Source: Deinandra increscens subsp. villosa
Taxonomy: Eukaryota; Streptophyta; Magnoliopsida; Asterales; Asteraceae
Direction of reading: 5' to 3'
Length of the DNA: 64,000 nt
NCBI GenBank assembly: GCA_039602395.1
Contig: JBCNJP010000006.1
Coordinates: forward strand, 14,558,952 to 14,622,951
The notes beneath the pieces were generated by a model that was not told the DNA's origin, ran no database searches, and saw only the letters and a program-made list of their open reading frames with translations. The stretch's first letter is position 1, and every line of letters begins with the position of its first letter. Shown here piece after piece: positions 53,495 through 64,000 of the stretch. Position numbers and translations under genes: made by a program.

Positions 53495-54824
53495 TCATCG
53501 GGCCAAGAAGCTTCAATGGCAATGCCTCATATCTATAGACGATCAAAACCCCTTTGATAATATCCACATAGGTATATTGATTTCTTAAACTTTTTCATAT
53601 GTGTAGGTCAATTTTAATACTTGTTTTTGCACATAGCGAGAGGTTAAAATCCTTTCGTTGTTTCATGAAGTTCCTGCTTCACAATGGTGAATTCTAAACC
53701 TAGCAATAGCAGCAGAGGATTTGGATCTCATACTTCTTCATAAAAAAATCCCTAAAGTGGCACGCATGTATGTTTCGTTCCAAATCTTTAACGTTTTTAG
53801 TGAAATTGCTTTAATTTATTCAGTCTTTTGACGATTTTAACATGTGGATTTTTATATTTTGCCCTATTTCGGATGGTCGAGTTCATTGATCTTGAAGTTA
53901 TTACTGATCTAAGCATTATTTATTGTAATTTTAACAAGAAGGTGACTGTTGATGCCTGCTGTGGGTCTGTCTAAGGTGAAAATGACTAAAATAGCATTAA
54001 AATCTCCCAAATCTGTGATTTATCAATCTGGGTTCTGTGTTCGTGTTCATTGATGAATTAGAAGCTCTAACAGGTTATAATTCCCTATCCAAGTATTTGG
54101 ATAGCATGAAGATCATCTACCCCACGCTATAATCTGTGATTTATCAATCTGGGTTCTGTGTTCGTGTTCATTTACGAGAAAATATCAATCTGGGTTCTGT
54201 GTTCGTGTTCATTGTTTGTGGGGTATATCGAAATTGATGAATTAGAAGCTCTAACAGGTTATAATTCCCTATCCAAGTATTTGGTGGATTCAAGACTTAT
54301 GATCCGTTAGTTTCGATGACAAAATAGTTTTGAATTTGTGTTTCTTATGATGTGGGAAAAAGAGATGGAGTCTGGTACTGATATAAGGCTTTTTTCTGGG
54401 TTGTAGATGATCTTCATGCTATTGACATTGTTATAGCATAAAGGGGCACTAAAGAAACCAGGTTTAGTTAATTTCGCACTTTACTTATTGATTTAAAAGT
54501 GGTTTTTTTTATCTCTTGATCTGTGTGATATCATATTTAATATAAACCTCATTTTCATGTTTGAATAACATTTTTGTGATTAAAGTATATAGTATGGATA
54601 GAGGACGTATTCTGGAAGCAACGTGACTTTTATTATCTTGGGTGCGAAGATGGCAAGGTGCATCCGAAGTGTGCTGGTACTGGGGCCATCACTGTAAGCT
54701 CCATCACAGCTGTAGATCAACTTTAGATAATTTTTTTCTGATTTACTTTGTACCTGCTTTGATTCATGTTCTTTTAGTATATAATGTTTTCATCTAATTT
54801 TGTTTCAAGCTATTTCTTTTGAAG

Positions 54825-55209
54825 TCTTTATCGCCAGAAAAACTTAGATCTCAAGCTGAATTTCCAGATGAGGCTGCTTTAGTTACTACAGCAAAACACC
54901 AGTATGTTGTATGTGGTTATGGAGATGGAAGATTTGTATTATACTGCGAGGTATATCCTCATTTTTTATGAGTGAAACGTTATTATCAAGTTTTAATCTG
55001 ACTCTAATGAAGACTTCATCCTTTTTAGGGTGCCGATAATGTAATTTATGAGAGATGCAAACCAAGCACCACGTTTTATAAGATGTTTTATTTATAAAAT
55101 AAGTATGATATGGCATTTTCTCTTGATGTTTATATCTCTAATTTTTTTTTATGAATTGATGCAGAATGGTCTTGATACCAATCTTGAGAAATCAAGGGAA
55201 CAATTAAAG
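54825..55209 (+). pseudogene. P4-ATPase (ALA3-like flippase) exon fragments (Helitron cargo)
   Basis: Exon-like blocks 54825-54950, 55029 to about 55090 and 55165-55209, with GT/AG borders. They read SPEKLRSQAEFPDEAALVTT, DGRFVLYCE, GADNVIYER and NGLDTNLEKSREQLK. These match the nucleotide-binding domain of plant phospholipid-flippase ATPases (QA.SPDEAALV, DGRLVLYCKGAD.VIYERL). About 40-50 residues normally between AAK and DGR are absent, the Ser of SPDEA is Phe, and stops follow. It cannot make a flippase. The parent locus is elsewhere. Confidence 0.65.
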
Positions 55210-56880
55210 GTAAGGAAGAACAGAGCAAAGAAGATCTGAGGTGTCAAAAAGGTGAGTACCCAACCCTAATCTTCTCACTGTAAACATTATCTTATTAAGA
55301 ACATAATGAAGTTGCTTGAAGCTGCTTGAAACTTTCTAAAGTTGAGTTGTAATTTTGATGCTCTTGGTTGTTGTATCTCTTTGTGGATTTTAAGTTGGAA
55401 GCATTTTATAATAAGGCTTTATAGTTTATTGTTTTTTAGACCTTATCTATCTAATTTGATTATACAAATGACTAATGTGTTTTTGATGATTTTGTTTTGC
55501 AGGTTTGAGATTGTCTCTATTGGTTTCTTGGTGTTCATTTACTCTTTGTGAGTGTTAGTCTTTTCCCTCTCACTATTAGGAATTGGGCTTTATTTTTGCT
55601 GCAGTTAGAAATTGCCCTTTAACTAGAGCGATGGATTTAATTTAATCTTTCGTTGTTATAATTTTCTTTAGTATGGTCACCTAATGGACAATTCAAATAA
55701 TGTATGTTTTTGCATTGTTAGCTTATAGTTTAAAAGGTTGAAGAGGATGTTGTTAATTAATTATGACAGATTTGTTCTATTCGTTGATCCTATTCAATCG
55801 ATTAATCTTATGATTTCATGTAGTTATGATGAAGACGGCGTTAAGGGAGCAAATGTGTTCATGTCTAGGAATTTGGTGCCTCCTGAGATATAGGATTCCC
55901 TTCAATCCTTCATGATGTTCTCAAAGATAAGAGAGTCGATATCTTCCTTAGAAGAAATCTACTTCATTTATATTGCCAAATCATGAAAAATGAAGTTATA
56001 AGTTCCTTTAATATTTAAACATAGTCAATAGTGTTTAACCCTGAGTACATTCTGAATAGCTCAAACTTTGAGTACACAAACAAAGCTTTAATTGTTTTAG
56101 AAATAGGGATGGAGAGCCTAAGATTATAGGTTTATCGATCTATTTATGAGCTGATGTATATTGAGATTGAGTACACTAACAAATGTTTCATAGGTGTGGA
56201 TGGCATGCAGCAGTATAGAAGGGAAATTGGAAGGAAGCGATGGAATCAACTACCAAGCGTAACTACTACTTAGTACGAATCCTTCATTTTGTAGAAGAAT
56301 ATGAAGCGCTATGATGCACTTAGCCTTTATTTTTTGTCCAGATCCAAGTAATCAAACTCATATTTCAAGTGAGGAATGTTAAAAATCTTATCTTTTAGTT
56401 GATGTAAAAACATTTTCACATGTTTTGTAAATGGTTATCCCACTATACAGCTTTGTCAAGTTGTTATGATCATAGTTGTGGTCTAATGTAGTCAATTGTC
56501 TAATACAAATCTGCAACAAACACTTACGATTATCGACGAACATAGGTTCGTTAAACTACATAGGTACGTTAAACCTATTGAAAAATTCAAGTAGCCACCC
56601 CACAACGAAGCGAGGGTAGGTTATCTTGTTATTATGTAATTTAGAAATCTCAATTCTAACCTCAATACCCGAATCAACATGGCAGCAACTACAATACCCA
56701 ACTACAATACCCAAAGCATCTTGAACTATTAAAGTAGAAAATTGATGGTAGTAAAACTGCGCCTGCATGTGTTTCATCTCAGTAAGCCTTTATGATTGAC
56801 ATTATGTTAGGGATAAGACTCTATTTTTCTTCTAAAAATTACTTAATTCTTAACCAATAAAATATGAAGGTTATTATAAT
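55210..56880. other. Helitron 1 interior without recognised genes
   Basis: AT-rich sequence, possibly intron and UTR cargo of captured genes. No domain recognised. Confidence 0.4.
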
Positions 56881-56885
56881 GACGA

Positions 56886-57115
56886 TGTTGTCACCGCATT
56901 GCACTAACAAAAACGAATACCGTGTTATAAACGAATACCGTCATTGCACTAACAGAAACGAATACCGTGTTAAAAACGAATACCACATTGCACTAACAAA
57001 AACGAATACCGTGTTATAAGTTGACACCAGACCGCATCGCACTAAAAAAACGAATACCACGATGTAAACTGTCGCGCCGCCATAACAAACGAACAAATGA
57101 CGAATAACGCCCTAT
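56886..57115 (+). repeat. Tandem repeat near the Helitron 1 3' end
   Basis: About five imperfect copies of cattgcactaacaaaaacga followed by ataccgtgttata lie just inside the 3' terminus. Confidence 0.75.
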
Positions 57116-57299
57116 CAACTGTCGCCGCCGCAACGCGCGGGTATACCCCTAGTATATATATATATATATATATATATATCTTTAACACATTAATATATAT
57201 ATAAGAGAGAGAAAGTTCATGTGTTGAATTTTTAAGAGTTTTACAAGTTGGAAAGCATTATGTACAACTCCTTTAAGCATAAAAATCTGAAGTTTTAGG

Positions 57300-57423
57300 T
57301 TGAAAGAGGGTTGGGATCAAATCTCAACAAAGGCAGATGACTTAGACCAGAAACTCTGTACGTTCTTGAACTCCCCAAATCAAGAAAAATTCTGGCTTCC
57401 AGCTGTTGAAATCCCCAAACCCG
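57300..57423 (+). pseudogene. Unidentified captured exon
   Basis: KEGWDQISTKADDLDQKL, then FLNSPNQEKFWLPAVEIPKP, ending at CCCG|GTAAGG. The composition and donor site look like a genuine plant exon. I do not recognise the family. The intron that follows is cut by the solo LTR 87 bp later. Confidence 0.35.
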
Positions 57424-57509
57424 GTAAGGCTTTCATCTCTCTTTCTCCCTTGCTTTTACACAGTGCTTTAATCCGGCTATCTTTGACAGTGATGTTGAAG
57501 AAACCACAA

Positions 57510-60096
57510 ATGTGACATCCGAGAATTTCAAGGTTTACTTCCGTTAGACAAATTCTGTTAGTTACGTTATAAGTGTTAACTTAGTAACTAATACTTAACT
57601 AGGCCGAATACGTCCACGTCCTTTGGTTGATCACCGAACCCGCCCATATGTGCTATGTGTTCATTTATTAATGTCATTATGTGCAATGTGATTTAAACGC
57701 ATGATTTAATATTATGAATAGCATGACAAATTGTAAATCCTTGATTATGTGAAAATTGCCCTATTTTGGTAACCAGCGAAACTACCGAGCGAAACTACAG
57801 ATTCGCCCGGTAGCTAGCTAAACTGATTGACCTGCACGAGTTCAGGGCCAGTTTCGCTTGGCCAGCGAAACTGCCAGCGAAACTAGCCTCTGATATAAAT
57901 AATCTTAATAAACCCTAGTTCTCCTATTTGCCTCATTTACACAAAAACACACACACTCTTCTCTGGAGATCTGGTCAGCTGAAAACCATCAAGAAAAACC
58001 AAGATCTCAGCCTCAAGACAACATCCATTTGATTCCTTGATCGAATCGTGAGTCCCAAAACCTTCCTTTATGCCATTTCTATGTATTTTCTATGTGTTTC
58101 TTCATAAAGCATGCTTAAACCTTCATGATATTGTTAGATCTTCTGTAGGAATGCTTAGGAATGCTAGATCTATAATAAAGTTTGCAACTTTACGTCTGAA
58201 ATCCAACCATGATAGAAATTTATGCTATTTAGGTCACTTTAGGGTTTTAAATGTATTTTGGTGATTTGATGATGAAAATGCATGTTTAAGGTGTTAAAGC
58301 TTACTGATTTATGTTGGTAAATGGTTATGTATGCTAGATAATGAATTGCATGTAATATGGAAGCTGTTAGATTGATTTTTAGGCTGATTTATGTGTTTTT
58401 CGCGACCAGCGAAACTGTACTGTTCTCTGGGCGAAACTATGTAGCGAAACTATGTATATCTCCTTCCAGCGACACTATGCAGCGAAACTGCAGTGTCGCC
58501 GGGTAAACCAACCAGACCAGCTCGAGCGAATCTACCGAGCGAAATTCCCTGAACGAAAGTTCAAACCAGTTTCGGGCGAAACTAGGCTAGCGAAACTGTG
58601 CCAACAGTTTCGAGCGAAACTAGCCTGGCGAAACTGTGTCATCGGGTATTGCCTAGCGAAAGTGCTGCCCGTGCACACAGCGAAACTGCCTAGCGAAACT
58701 GCTAGCGAAACTGAGACCAGAATCCAAACTTGTACAATTTACGTGAATGTTATGCCATGACTTACATGATTATGCCATGATGATACATGCTTTGATTTCT
58801 GATATATATGAACCCTTGTTTATGATCAACCATCGGTGTCGTGTGTCTATATGTCGAGTCATAGTTTCAACGTACTATGTTATGGGCCATAGTGACGTTA
58901 AGTAAAGATTAGAAACCAAACTAATACTTAAGACCTAAACGTGTTCATAGGTCTTCGTTAAGCAAAACTTGGATTATATAACAAGTGTAGCAGTGCAACC
59001 AAAGGTGAGTGTCACTAACCCGTTTACTGTGAGCCCGTCTGGGACACACTGAATAACTTAATGGAAAACAATGCTGACAACTTTACGAGTGCTATGCACC
59101 ACTTGATAAAACTGAAAACTTAGAATGCTATGCATCTACTTGATCAACTTGAAGTGTTTTATGGGAAACACTTATGAAACTTGACAAACTATTTCTGAAA
59201 CGAAAACCGTTTTAATATGGCTAGTGTAGGTTAAAGTCTAAACCACATGATATCACATGATTTCTAAGGATTGCCTTTTTAACTGAAAAAGTCCTCAACT
59301 TAATTGTGCCATTAATTGTAAAGCGAGGGGATGTTGGGTAGATCTACTGGAGTTTGACAAACTCCGCCTCGTGACACTGGAGGTGCACGGAGGTACAATA
59401 TCAGCCTATCTGACCGTGATCCCGAGAGGACACGGGGGAGGCAAAGCCGCGATGACGAATGTCCGCAAAACAAAATGGCTGAAGGCTCTGCCTCTACTAT
59501 ACTTAATCGTCAGCTTTGGTACAAACTTCCTTAGTGCATGGAAACAACGGATTAGCTACCCGCGATATCGGTTGAGCACTTTAATTATACAAGACTAGTA
59601 CATACCTGATAACTCTGTTACGGACAATAACTCTACTAAATAACAAATGTTTATGAATTGGCGTATAAAACTGAGCATTGCTTTTTACAAACAAATATTA
59701 CGAATGCATATGTTGACACGATTATGATTATGAGACCGGGCCAATGCATGACATGCCCACTGTGAACTCACCAACCGTTAGGTTGACACTTGTGTGGTTT
59801 TCACTTTTGCAGATCGTTGAAGAGTATCCATTGAAGGTTGGCATGGCACGTGAAGACTTTTACTTTCATTAAACTAACTGGGAATTTTGATTTGAAACAA
59901 TGATTTGTAAAGCACGTGGCTAGTGCTAAGATACTATTGTTTTTATTCCGCTGCGTAATTTTTGAAACTGTTTGAAATGAATGTTTTGGACTTTACTCTG
60001 ATTCGTTTAGTATTTGTAACTAATGGTTGTGGTCCTGGTCTGGACGCACCCCTTAACGGTATAAACTCCGTTAGTGGTTAATTTGGGGGTGTGACA
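57510..60096 (+). mobile_element. Solo LTR, 2,587 bp
   Basis: It begins TGTGACATCC and ends GGGTGTGACA, with exact 5-bp duplications ACAAA (57505-57509, 60097-60101). It has no internal region. It carries two clusters of the word AGCGAAACT (57775-57890 and 58400-58715, roughly 18 occurrences with variants). Confidence 0.85.
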
Positions 60097-61199
60097 ACAA
60101 ATCGAACGGTTTAACTCAATTCGATCGATAATCCGACGGTTCATCACAATGCTTTCACGCGGATTGCTTCAATTTGTAGGTTTTGACGAGGATTAAGCCT
60201 AGGTTAAAGGGTATATATTCACGCAATCTCTTTCACAAATATACGTAGGTATGTTCTTCATCTTTGTCTATCGTTATATGTTCTTCATCTCTCACTAAGC
60301 TTCTAAAACCCTACCTCCACTACCATCGATGCATAATCAACCTTTCCTATCACAGATTCCTGATAAATAAACAAATGATTCAATTTTTTGATGGTTGCAT
60401 TTGCAGAATCGTCTAATTCTGCGAAAAAGAAGAGAGTGTCTATCCCGATGATTTCCCCGCCGAACCTACTCCTTCCAGGTTTGCTAATCTTTGTTGATCT
60501 ATTCAATAGAAGAAGGTTCCTAACTGTTTTGAGTAGAATGAGAATTATGTTTAGTTTAGACGTAATAAAGAACAACAAGAGTATGTAAGATGGAATCAGG
60601 TGAGACCACCACATGAGCAAACTAGACCTACAGAGATGCATAAGTTGATTTGATTGTTCCCTTCTATTCCAGGTTCATACTAAAATAGCATGCTTGTTTT
60701 ATTTTGGTAACAAAATAGTCATCAAATTAAGAGTTAATTATGATTGACGTGTATATAGCATTTTCGTGGAAGCTTGATAATAAAATATTGTTTGTTGTTG
60801 AAAATCCTTAATTAAAGTTTCTGTTCTTAACTTATGTGGTAGGAGTCATTAGGTGAAGAGCTAATTCTATTTACCTTTATTGTCAAAATATAGTCATATA
60901 GTTGTTGGTATGAAATTGAAATGCCAAATATCTAGGCTATACTTTTCTTAAACCAAACAAATCTACCATACATATTACTTTGACCAATTTGTTGGAGTAA
61001 ACTTAAGACTATGAGAAGTTACAAATGCGTTCACAGCTCTTAATTTGTAGTTTTAGTGTTCTATTTTGGTGTTTTGGTTACGCCCTTTATGTAACAATCT
61101 TAACCGTACAAGTTTTAATTCCCTCATGTGAATTTGTGAAGTCCTACTAGAATTTGTAAAAATCTTACTAATCTGATTGGAAAGCTTACATATGTGGTC

Positions 61200-61463
61200 C
61201 TGCATCTGCTATGGGACCTGCAAGTCTGCAATAAAGAAGTCCACAGCAGGGTCCAGTAGGTATGTTATCTCTATCTATTTAGAATAAGTTTGGTTTTTAC
61301 AATCCAATGCATTTTAACAAATATACTCTTCTTGCAAGGAATTTTTTTTAGATATAGTTAAATGTCTTGGTCACAATAAAAAGAACATCAGAGAATATAC
61401 ATTGGCAACCTTGGATTCCTGGATTGCTGCTCTCCATCTTGATAAGATGGTCTGTTATATATG
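61200..61463 (+). pseudogene. MOR1/XMAP215-like exon fragments (Helitron cargo)
   Basis: The block at 61358-61463 reads CLGHNKKNIREY and TLATLDSWIAALHLDKM, then stops. This resembles a TOG-domain segment of plant MOR1, the microtubule polymerase/organiser of the XMAP215 family (CLGDNKKHMRECTL..LD.WL.AVHLDKM). A preceding block at about 61200-61262 reads ASAMGPA and then loses frame where the parent would read VEKSSKG. Only a few dozen residues remain. Identification is from memory. Confidence 0.55.
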
Positions 61464-61589
61464 AGGTAGCATCAAAATATCAAATAGACTATTAATTATA
61501 AAATCATGTTTTATGTAAGCATTTTAATATATTGAAACGTTGTGGAATAACTATATAACTACCATACCATTTTATTTTGAACAGGTCTA

Positions 61590-61695
61590 AGCACAAATAC
61601 ACAAATAGACAACAGGGCTAAGATTCTTGAGCACTTGACTCGGAGTTTAGAATGTGAGGCAAAGAAAACTGGACGAGTATCCAAACTGAAAAGGT
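61590..61695 (+). pseudogene. Unidentified captured exon
   Basis: Between gaacag|GTCTAAG and AAAAG|GTACTT the frame reads IDNRAKILEHLTRSLECEAK then KTGRVSKLKR. It looks exon-like (charged, with splice borders). Family not recognised. It may be further cargo of Helitron 2. Confidence 0.25.
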
Positions 61696-61919
61696 ACTTC
61701 TACACTTTATTTTACTACTACTACTACTACCGTTCTTTAATTATTTTATGTTTTGGTATATATGTTATGTTCATTTTTTGCTTCTGTTTAATCCATGCTA
61801 GGTATTGCCTACTTTGTGACCTTCGAATGAGTGTTTCATACAAAATGTTTTTCCAAGCACATGATCATAATTTCCACCATGTATATTTGTAAATCATAGG
61901 ACTAGATTAAAATGGCTAC

Positions 61920-63960
61920 ATAGGTAGAAAAGAGAAAGAATGTATTGGCTATAAGTAATATTTCATACTACAAGTTATTTTCTTTCATTTTATACAAAAG
62001 TTGAGTTAACAAATTTCAAACATTATCCGCAGTTTAATCAGTATGTTTGTTCATTTTCCTGAAATTTTAGGTTGTTTGAAGTTTATAAATAAGTTTGGTT
62101 TTCTTGTCTTTTTATAGAAACGACTCTTATTAAATAAGTTTTGATAAGTCAAGTAACTTATACTCCATGCTCCATGGAATTGATATCCATTGATTTGAGA
62201 AAAGTAAATTAATTGTGAAATATTTATTTCTATCTTGTAGCCTGCTGATTATGAGCCCCGTTCTTCAATGCTGCATGAAGGAAGGATCCTATAATGCATG
62301 GGCCAAAAATCCTTTGAGAATGGAGGTTGGAAATGTCAACAACAAACATTTTTTATTGTCTTTGAAGGTAAATAATTATTATTTAAAGTTTAAACAATAA
62401 ACTTAGTTCAAAATAATAATATAATTGTAAATTTGTCGATCAATACAAGTTAAAAGTGGGTTTGATCTTTGTGAGGATGATAATGTGAGTTTGGAGGTGA
62501 CTCGATACAACAAGATGGTGATAGTGAAGCTGATAGTGAGGTGAAACTCCAAATATAGTATTAATTTTAATAATATTTTTACTTTAAGCTTTAACAACAC
62601 ATGATCATGCGTGCGCTCACACATGTATGTATGTATATTTACTGTTACAAGCTTCATACTTTCTTTAAAAGTTTTAGCATTTCCAATTATGGCAAAAGTT
62701 CAAACTGAAATTACCAATTTGCCCAGTCTTCATATTATCTTGATAGTTAGTAGATTACCTTGTGGTATATGTATATGTATGTTTACTGTAGCATGGTTGT
62801 TCTTTTTTTGTTGCGATTCCTGTTCCAGCTTCATTTGTTGCTTTATTAGATTAGTCATGTTCTTAATCATTATATTTTTAGGTGTGTCTAGCTATTGTTG
62901 TGAACCGTCGGCTTGGAGGAAACGACGCTAAAGAACAACAATCTTAAAGCTGATTATGACAACTTAACTGATCATTTGGAAAACCATGAAGAAAGTCAAA
63001 CATGAGTTGCTCCACCAGGCTCCCTTCAAATTTACTATTTGATTGCTTGCTGTTATATATATGATCCTAGATACATCTTATCATTATATTATTGTTAGTT
63101 ATTTAATTTTATTATGCTTAAACATGTAAGTAATCTATACATTTAGTCAAAAGAGGCTCAATGGGTCTGAAAACATGAACACGACATGGTCTCAAAGAAA
63201 ATAGATATGGAAATGAACAACTGCGAGATGTGGAACTTTGTGGGACATTTGGTCATGAGATTGATATTATAAAGACAAGCTTCTAATGCGTTACTTTATG
63301 CTATCTATTTTCCATCTAACACTAACAGTATTAACGTAGAACTTATTTTTGTCCTCATCCTTTATGTTGTCCCTATTTCTATTATGTTGTAAATTTAAAT
63401 GTCGTAATCACATTTAATTTAATAATTATGTTCACATTTTGATAAAAGTCATTTTACTACAAGCCATTTAAAAACAAAGTACAATCCTAAATTGTACAAT
63501 TATAAGTTAAGAATAAACATGTGAGTACAATTACAAAGTAAGAAAAAACATGTAAAAGGGATCTAAATATTGACTCATAAAGTACAAAAAAATATGTCAT
63601 TATGATGAAAATAATACAATTATAGAAGAAAGATAAATCAAATAATAAATTTATTAATTTTGATTGGTTAATAGAAAAAGAAAAATCAAAATTTCCATTT
63701 GAAATCTTTGCAACTTGTAACGTCGAGAGGTAAATCAACCTAGACAAAGAAACAAAACAGAGCTCACACTTCGATGGTGATGCTTGACCAGTCTCATCGT
63801 TACCACTATCATAATAGACGTATAATACACTATATCACGAGAGGATTGATAAACTAACACAGAATATGTATCACATTGGTTGATTGTCACCTTGTCGCGT
63901 GCATTGTAAATTGTCGTTGTCGCCAAACACACGAAAAGAAGATAATTAAAGCATTAGAAA
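61920..63960. other. Helitron 2 distal part, no recognised genes
   Basis: AT-rich with small exon-like blocks, for example 62241 on (PADYEPRSSMLHEGRI frame after cttgtag) and 62930-62995 (LKNNNLKADYDNLTDHLE, a leucine-zipper-like phrase). Neither can be assigned to a family with confidence. Confidence 0.3.
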
Positions 63961-64000
63961 CTGTCGCCCGCCGCAACGCGCGGGTAGCCCACTATATATA

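Larger units (their letters stand above)
52673..57152 (+). mobile_element. Helitron 1 with captured gene fragments, 4,480 bp
   Basis: Starts A|TCTATTACTACCTTATAATG, matching the plant Helitron 5' pattern, and ends ccccTAG-type CTAG at 57149-57152 before T. A GC-rich stem patch (ccgccgcaacgcgcgg, 57125-57140) lies about 10 bp inside the 3' end. No RepHel ORF, so it is non-autonomous. Cargo: a TOM20-like first exon, P4-ATPase exons and an unidentified exon-like block at 54593-54693 (EDVFWKQRDFYYLGC frame, donor ACT|GTAAGC). Positions 53990-54290 contain shuffled duplicates of tcaatctgggttctgtgttc. Confidence 0.7.
57179..63995 (+). mobile_element. Helitron 2 with captured gene fragments
   Basis: Begins A|TCTTTAACACATTAATATAT, and its first 100 bp resemble those of Helitron 1 (ttaagag..tacaagt..gaagcat, tacaactcctt). 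Near the end ctgtcgcccgccgcaacgcg repeats the Helitron 1 terminal patch. The final bases are CTAT instead of the usual CTRR, so the 3' border at 63995 is less certain. It is interrupted by a solo LTR (57510-60096). Cargo: an exon-like block at 57300-57423 and MOR1-like fragments at 61200-61463. The 60097-61199 and 61920-63960 spans have only short exon-like blocks that I could not identify. Confidence 0.55.

Noticed and set aside
58452..58760. 102-codon ORF in the solo LTR
   Set aside because: It is a by-product of the AGCGAAACT repeat (periodic without stops), with no start context or domain.
62930..62995. HD-Zip or bZIP leucine zipper fragment
   Set aside because: LKNNNLKADYDNL is zipper-like, but it is too short and out of context to assign a family.
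63990..64000. CACTA terminus from cccactatatata at the window end
   Set aside because: The sequence lacks the CACTACGTC extension and sits directly after a Helitron-type GC-rich patch.

Overview
The window is repeat-dominated nuclear DNA of a flowering plant. It is AT-rich, has spliced short exons with GT..AG introns, no bacterial operons, and is built of nested plant transposons: Ty1/copia, other LTR elements, CACTA, Helitron, TS-type SINE, TRIM and MITEs. The long gag-like protein families resemble ones I associate with Asteraceae (Tanacetum/Chrysanthemum-type genomes). That placement is inference from memory, not a search.

Layout. 1-530: 3' end of a Helitron. 734-1552 (minus): the only convincing ordinary host gene, a two-exon DUF674 protein. 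2115-2260: hairpin MITE. 2542-3171: a TRIM of three LTRs and two 67-bp internal domains. 4374-4740: tRNA-derived SINE sequences, one split by a TS SINE. 5499-8236: solo LTR. 8482-12460: minus-strand LTR element encoding an 854-codon frame broken only by three stops; its far end runs into a 500-N gap (12461-12960). 12961-15582: right part of a CACTA element with a spliced coiled-coil accessory gene and a 150-bp subterminal array. 15806-19882: decayed plus-strand relative of the 8.9-11.5 kb protein. 19.9-22809: second CACTA end with a two-exon PB1-like gene. 22810-34025: decayed Ty1/copia element whose leader-plus-gag unit is present three times in tandem, followed by a coiled-coil linker, an intact second zinc knuckle and a broken pol. 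34026-34525: second N gap. 34526-35736: LTR end inserted in another PB1-like copy, then a third CACTA end. 35770-36850: 1-kb degenerate AATTAGGACC field that switches strand in the middle. 37136-40823: fourth CACTA end with a second copy of the accessory gene. 41003-44000: LTR element with PBS and PPT but no ORFs. 45044-45868: TIR element. 45878-52420: large foldback element carrying a nested solo LTR. 52482-52661: MITE. 52673-57152 and 57179-63995: two adjacent Helitrons carrying host-gene fragments (TOM20, P4-ATPase flippase, MOR1-like), the second interrupted by a solo LTR.

How it works together. Little here looks active. Three large LTRs show matching 5-bp duplications without internal regions, a record of LTR-LTR recombination. 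The copia pol and most element genes carry stops or frameshifts. The most unusual items are the triplicated leader-gag unit, a two-domain protein family found both in an LTR element and beside CACTA sequence, the strand-switching repeat field, the TRIM array, the paired gene-capturing Helitrons, and short-word clusters in the non-coding parts of several unrelated LTR elements.
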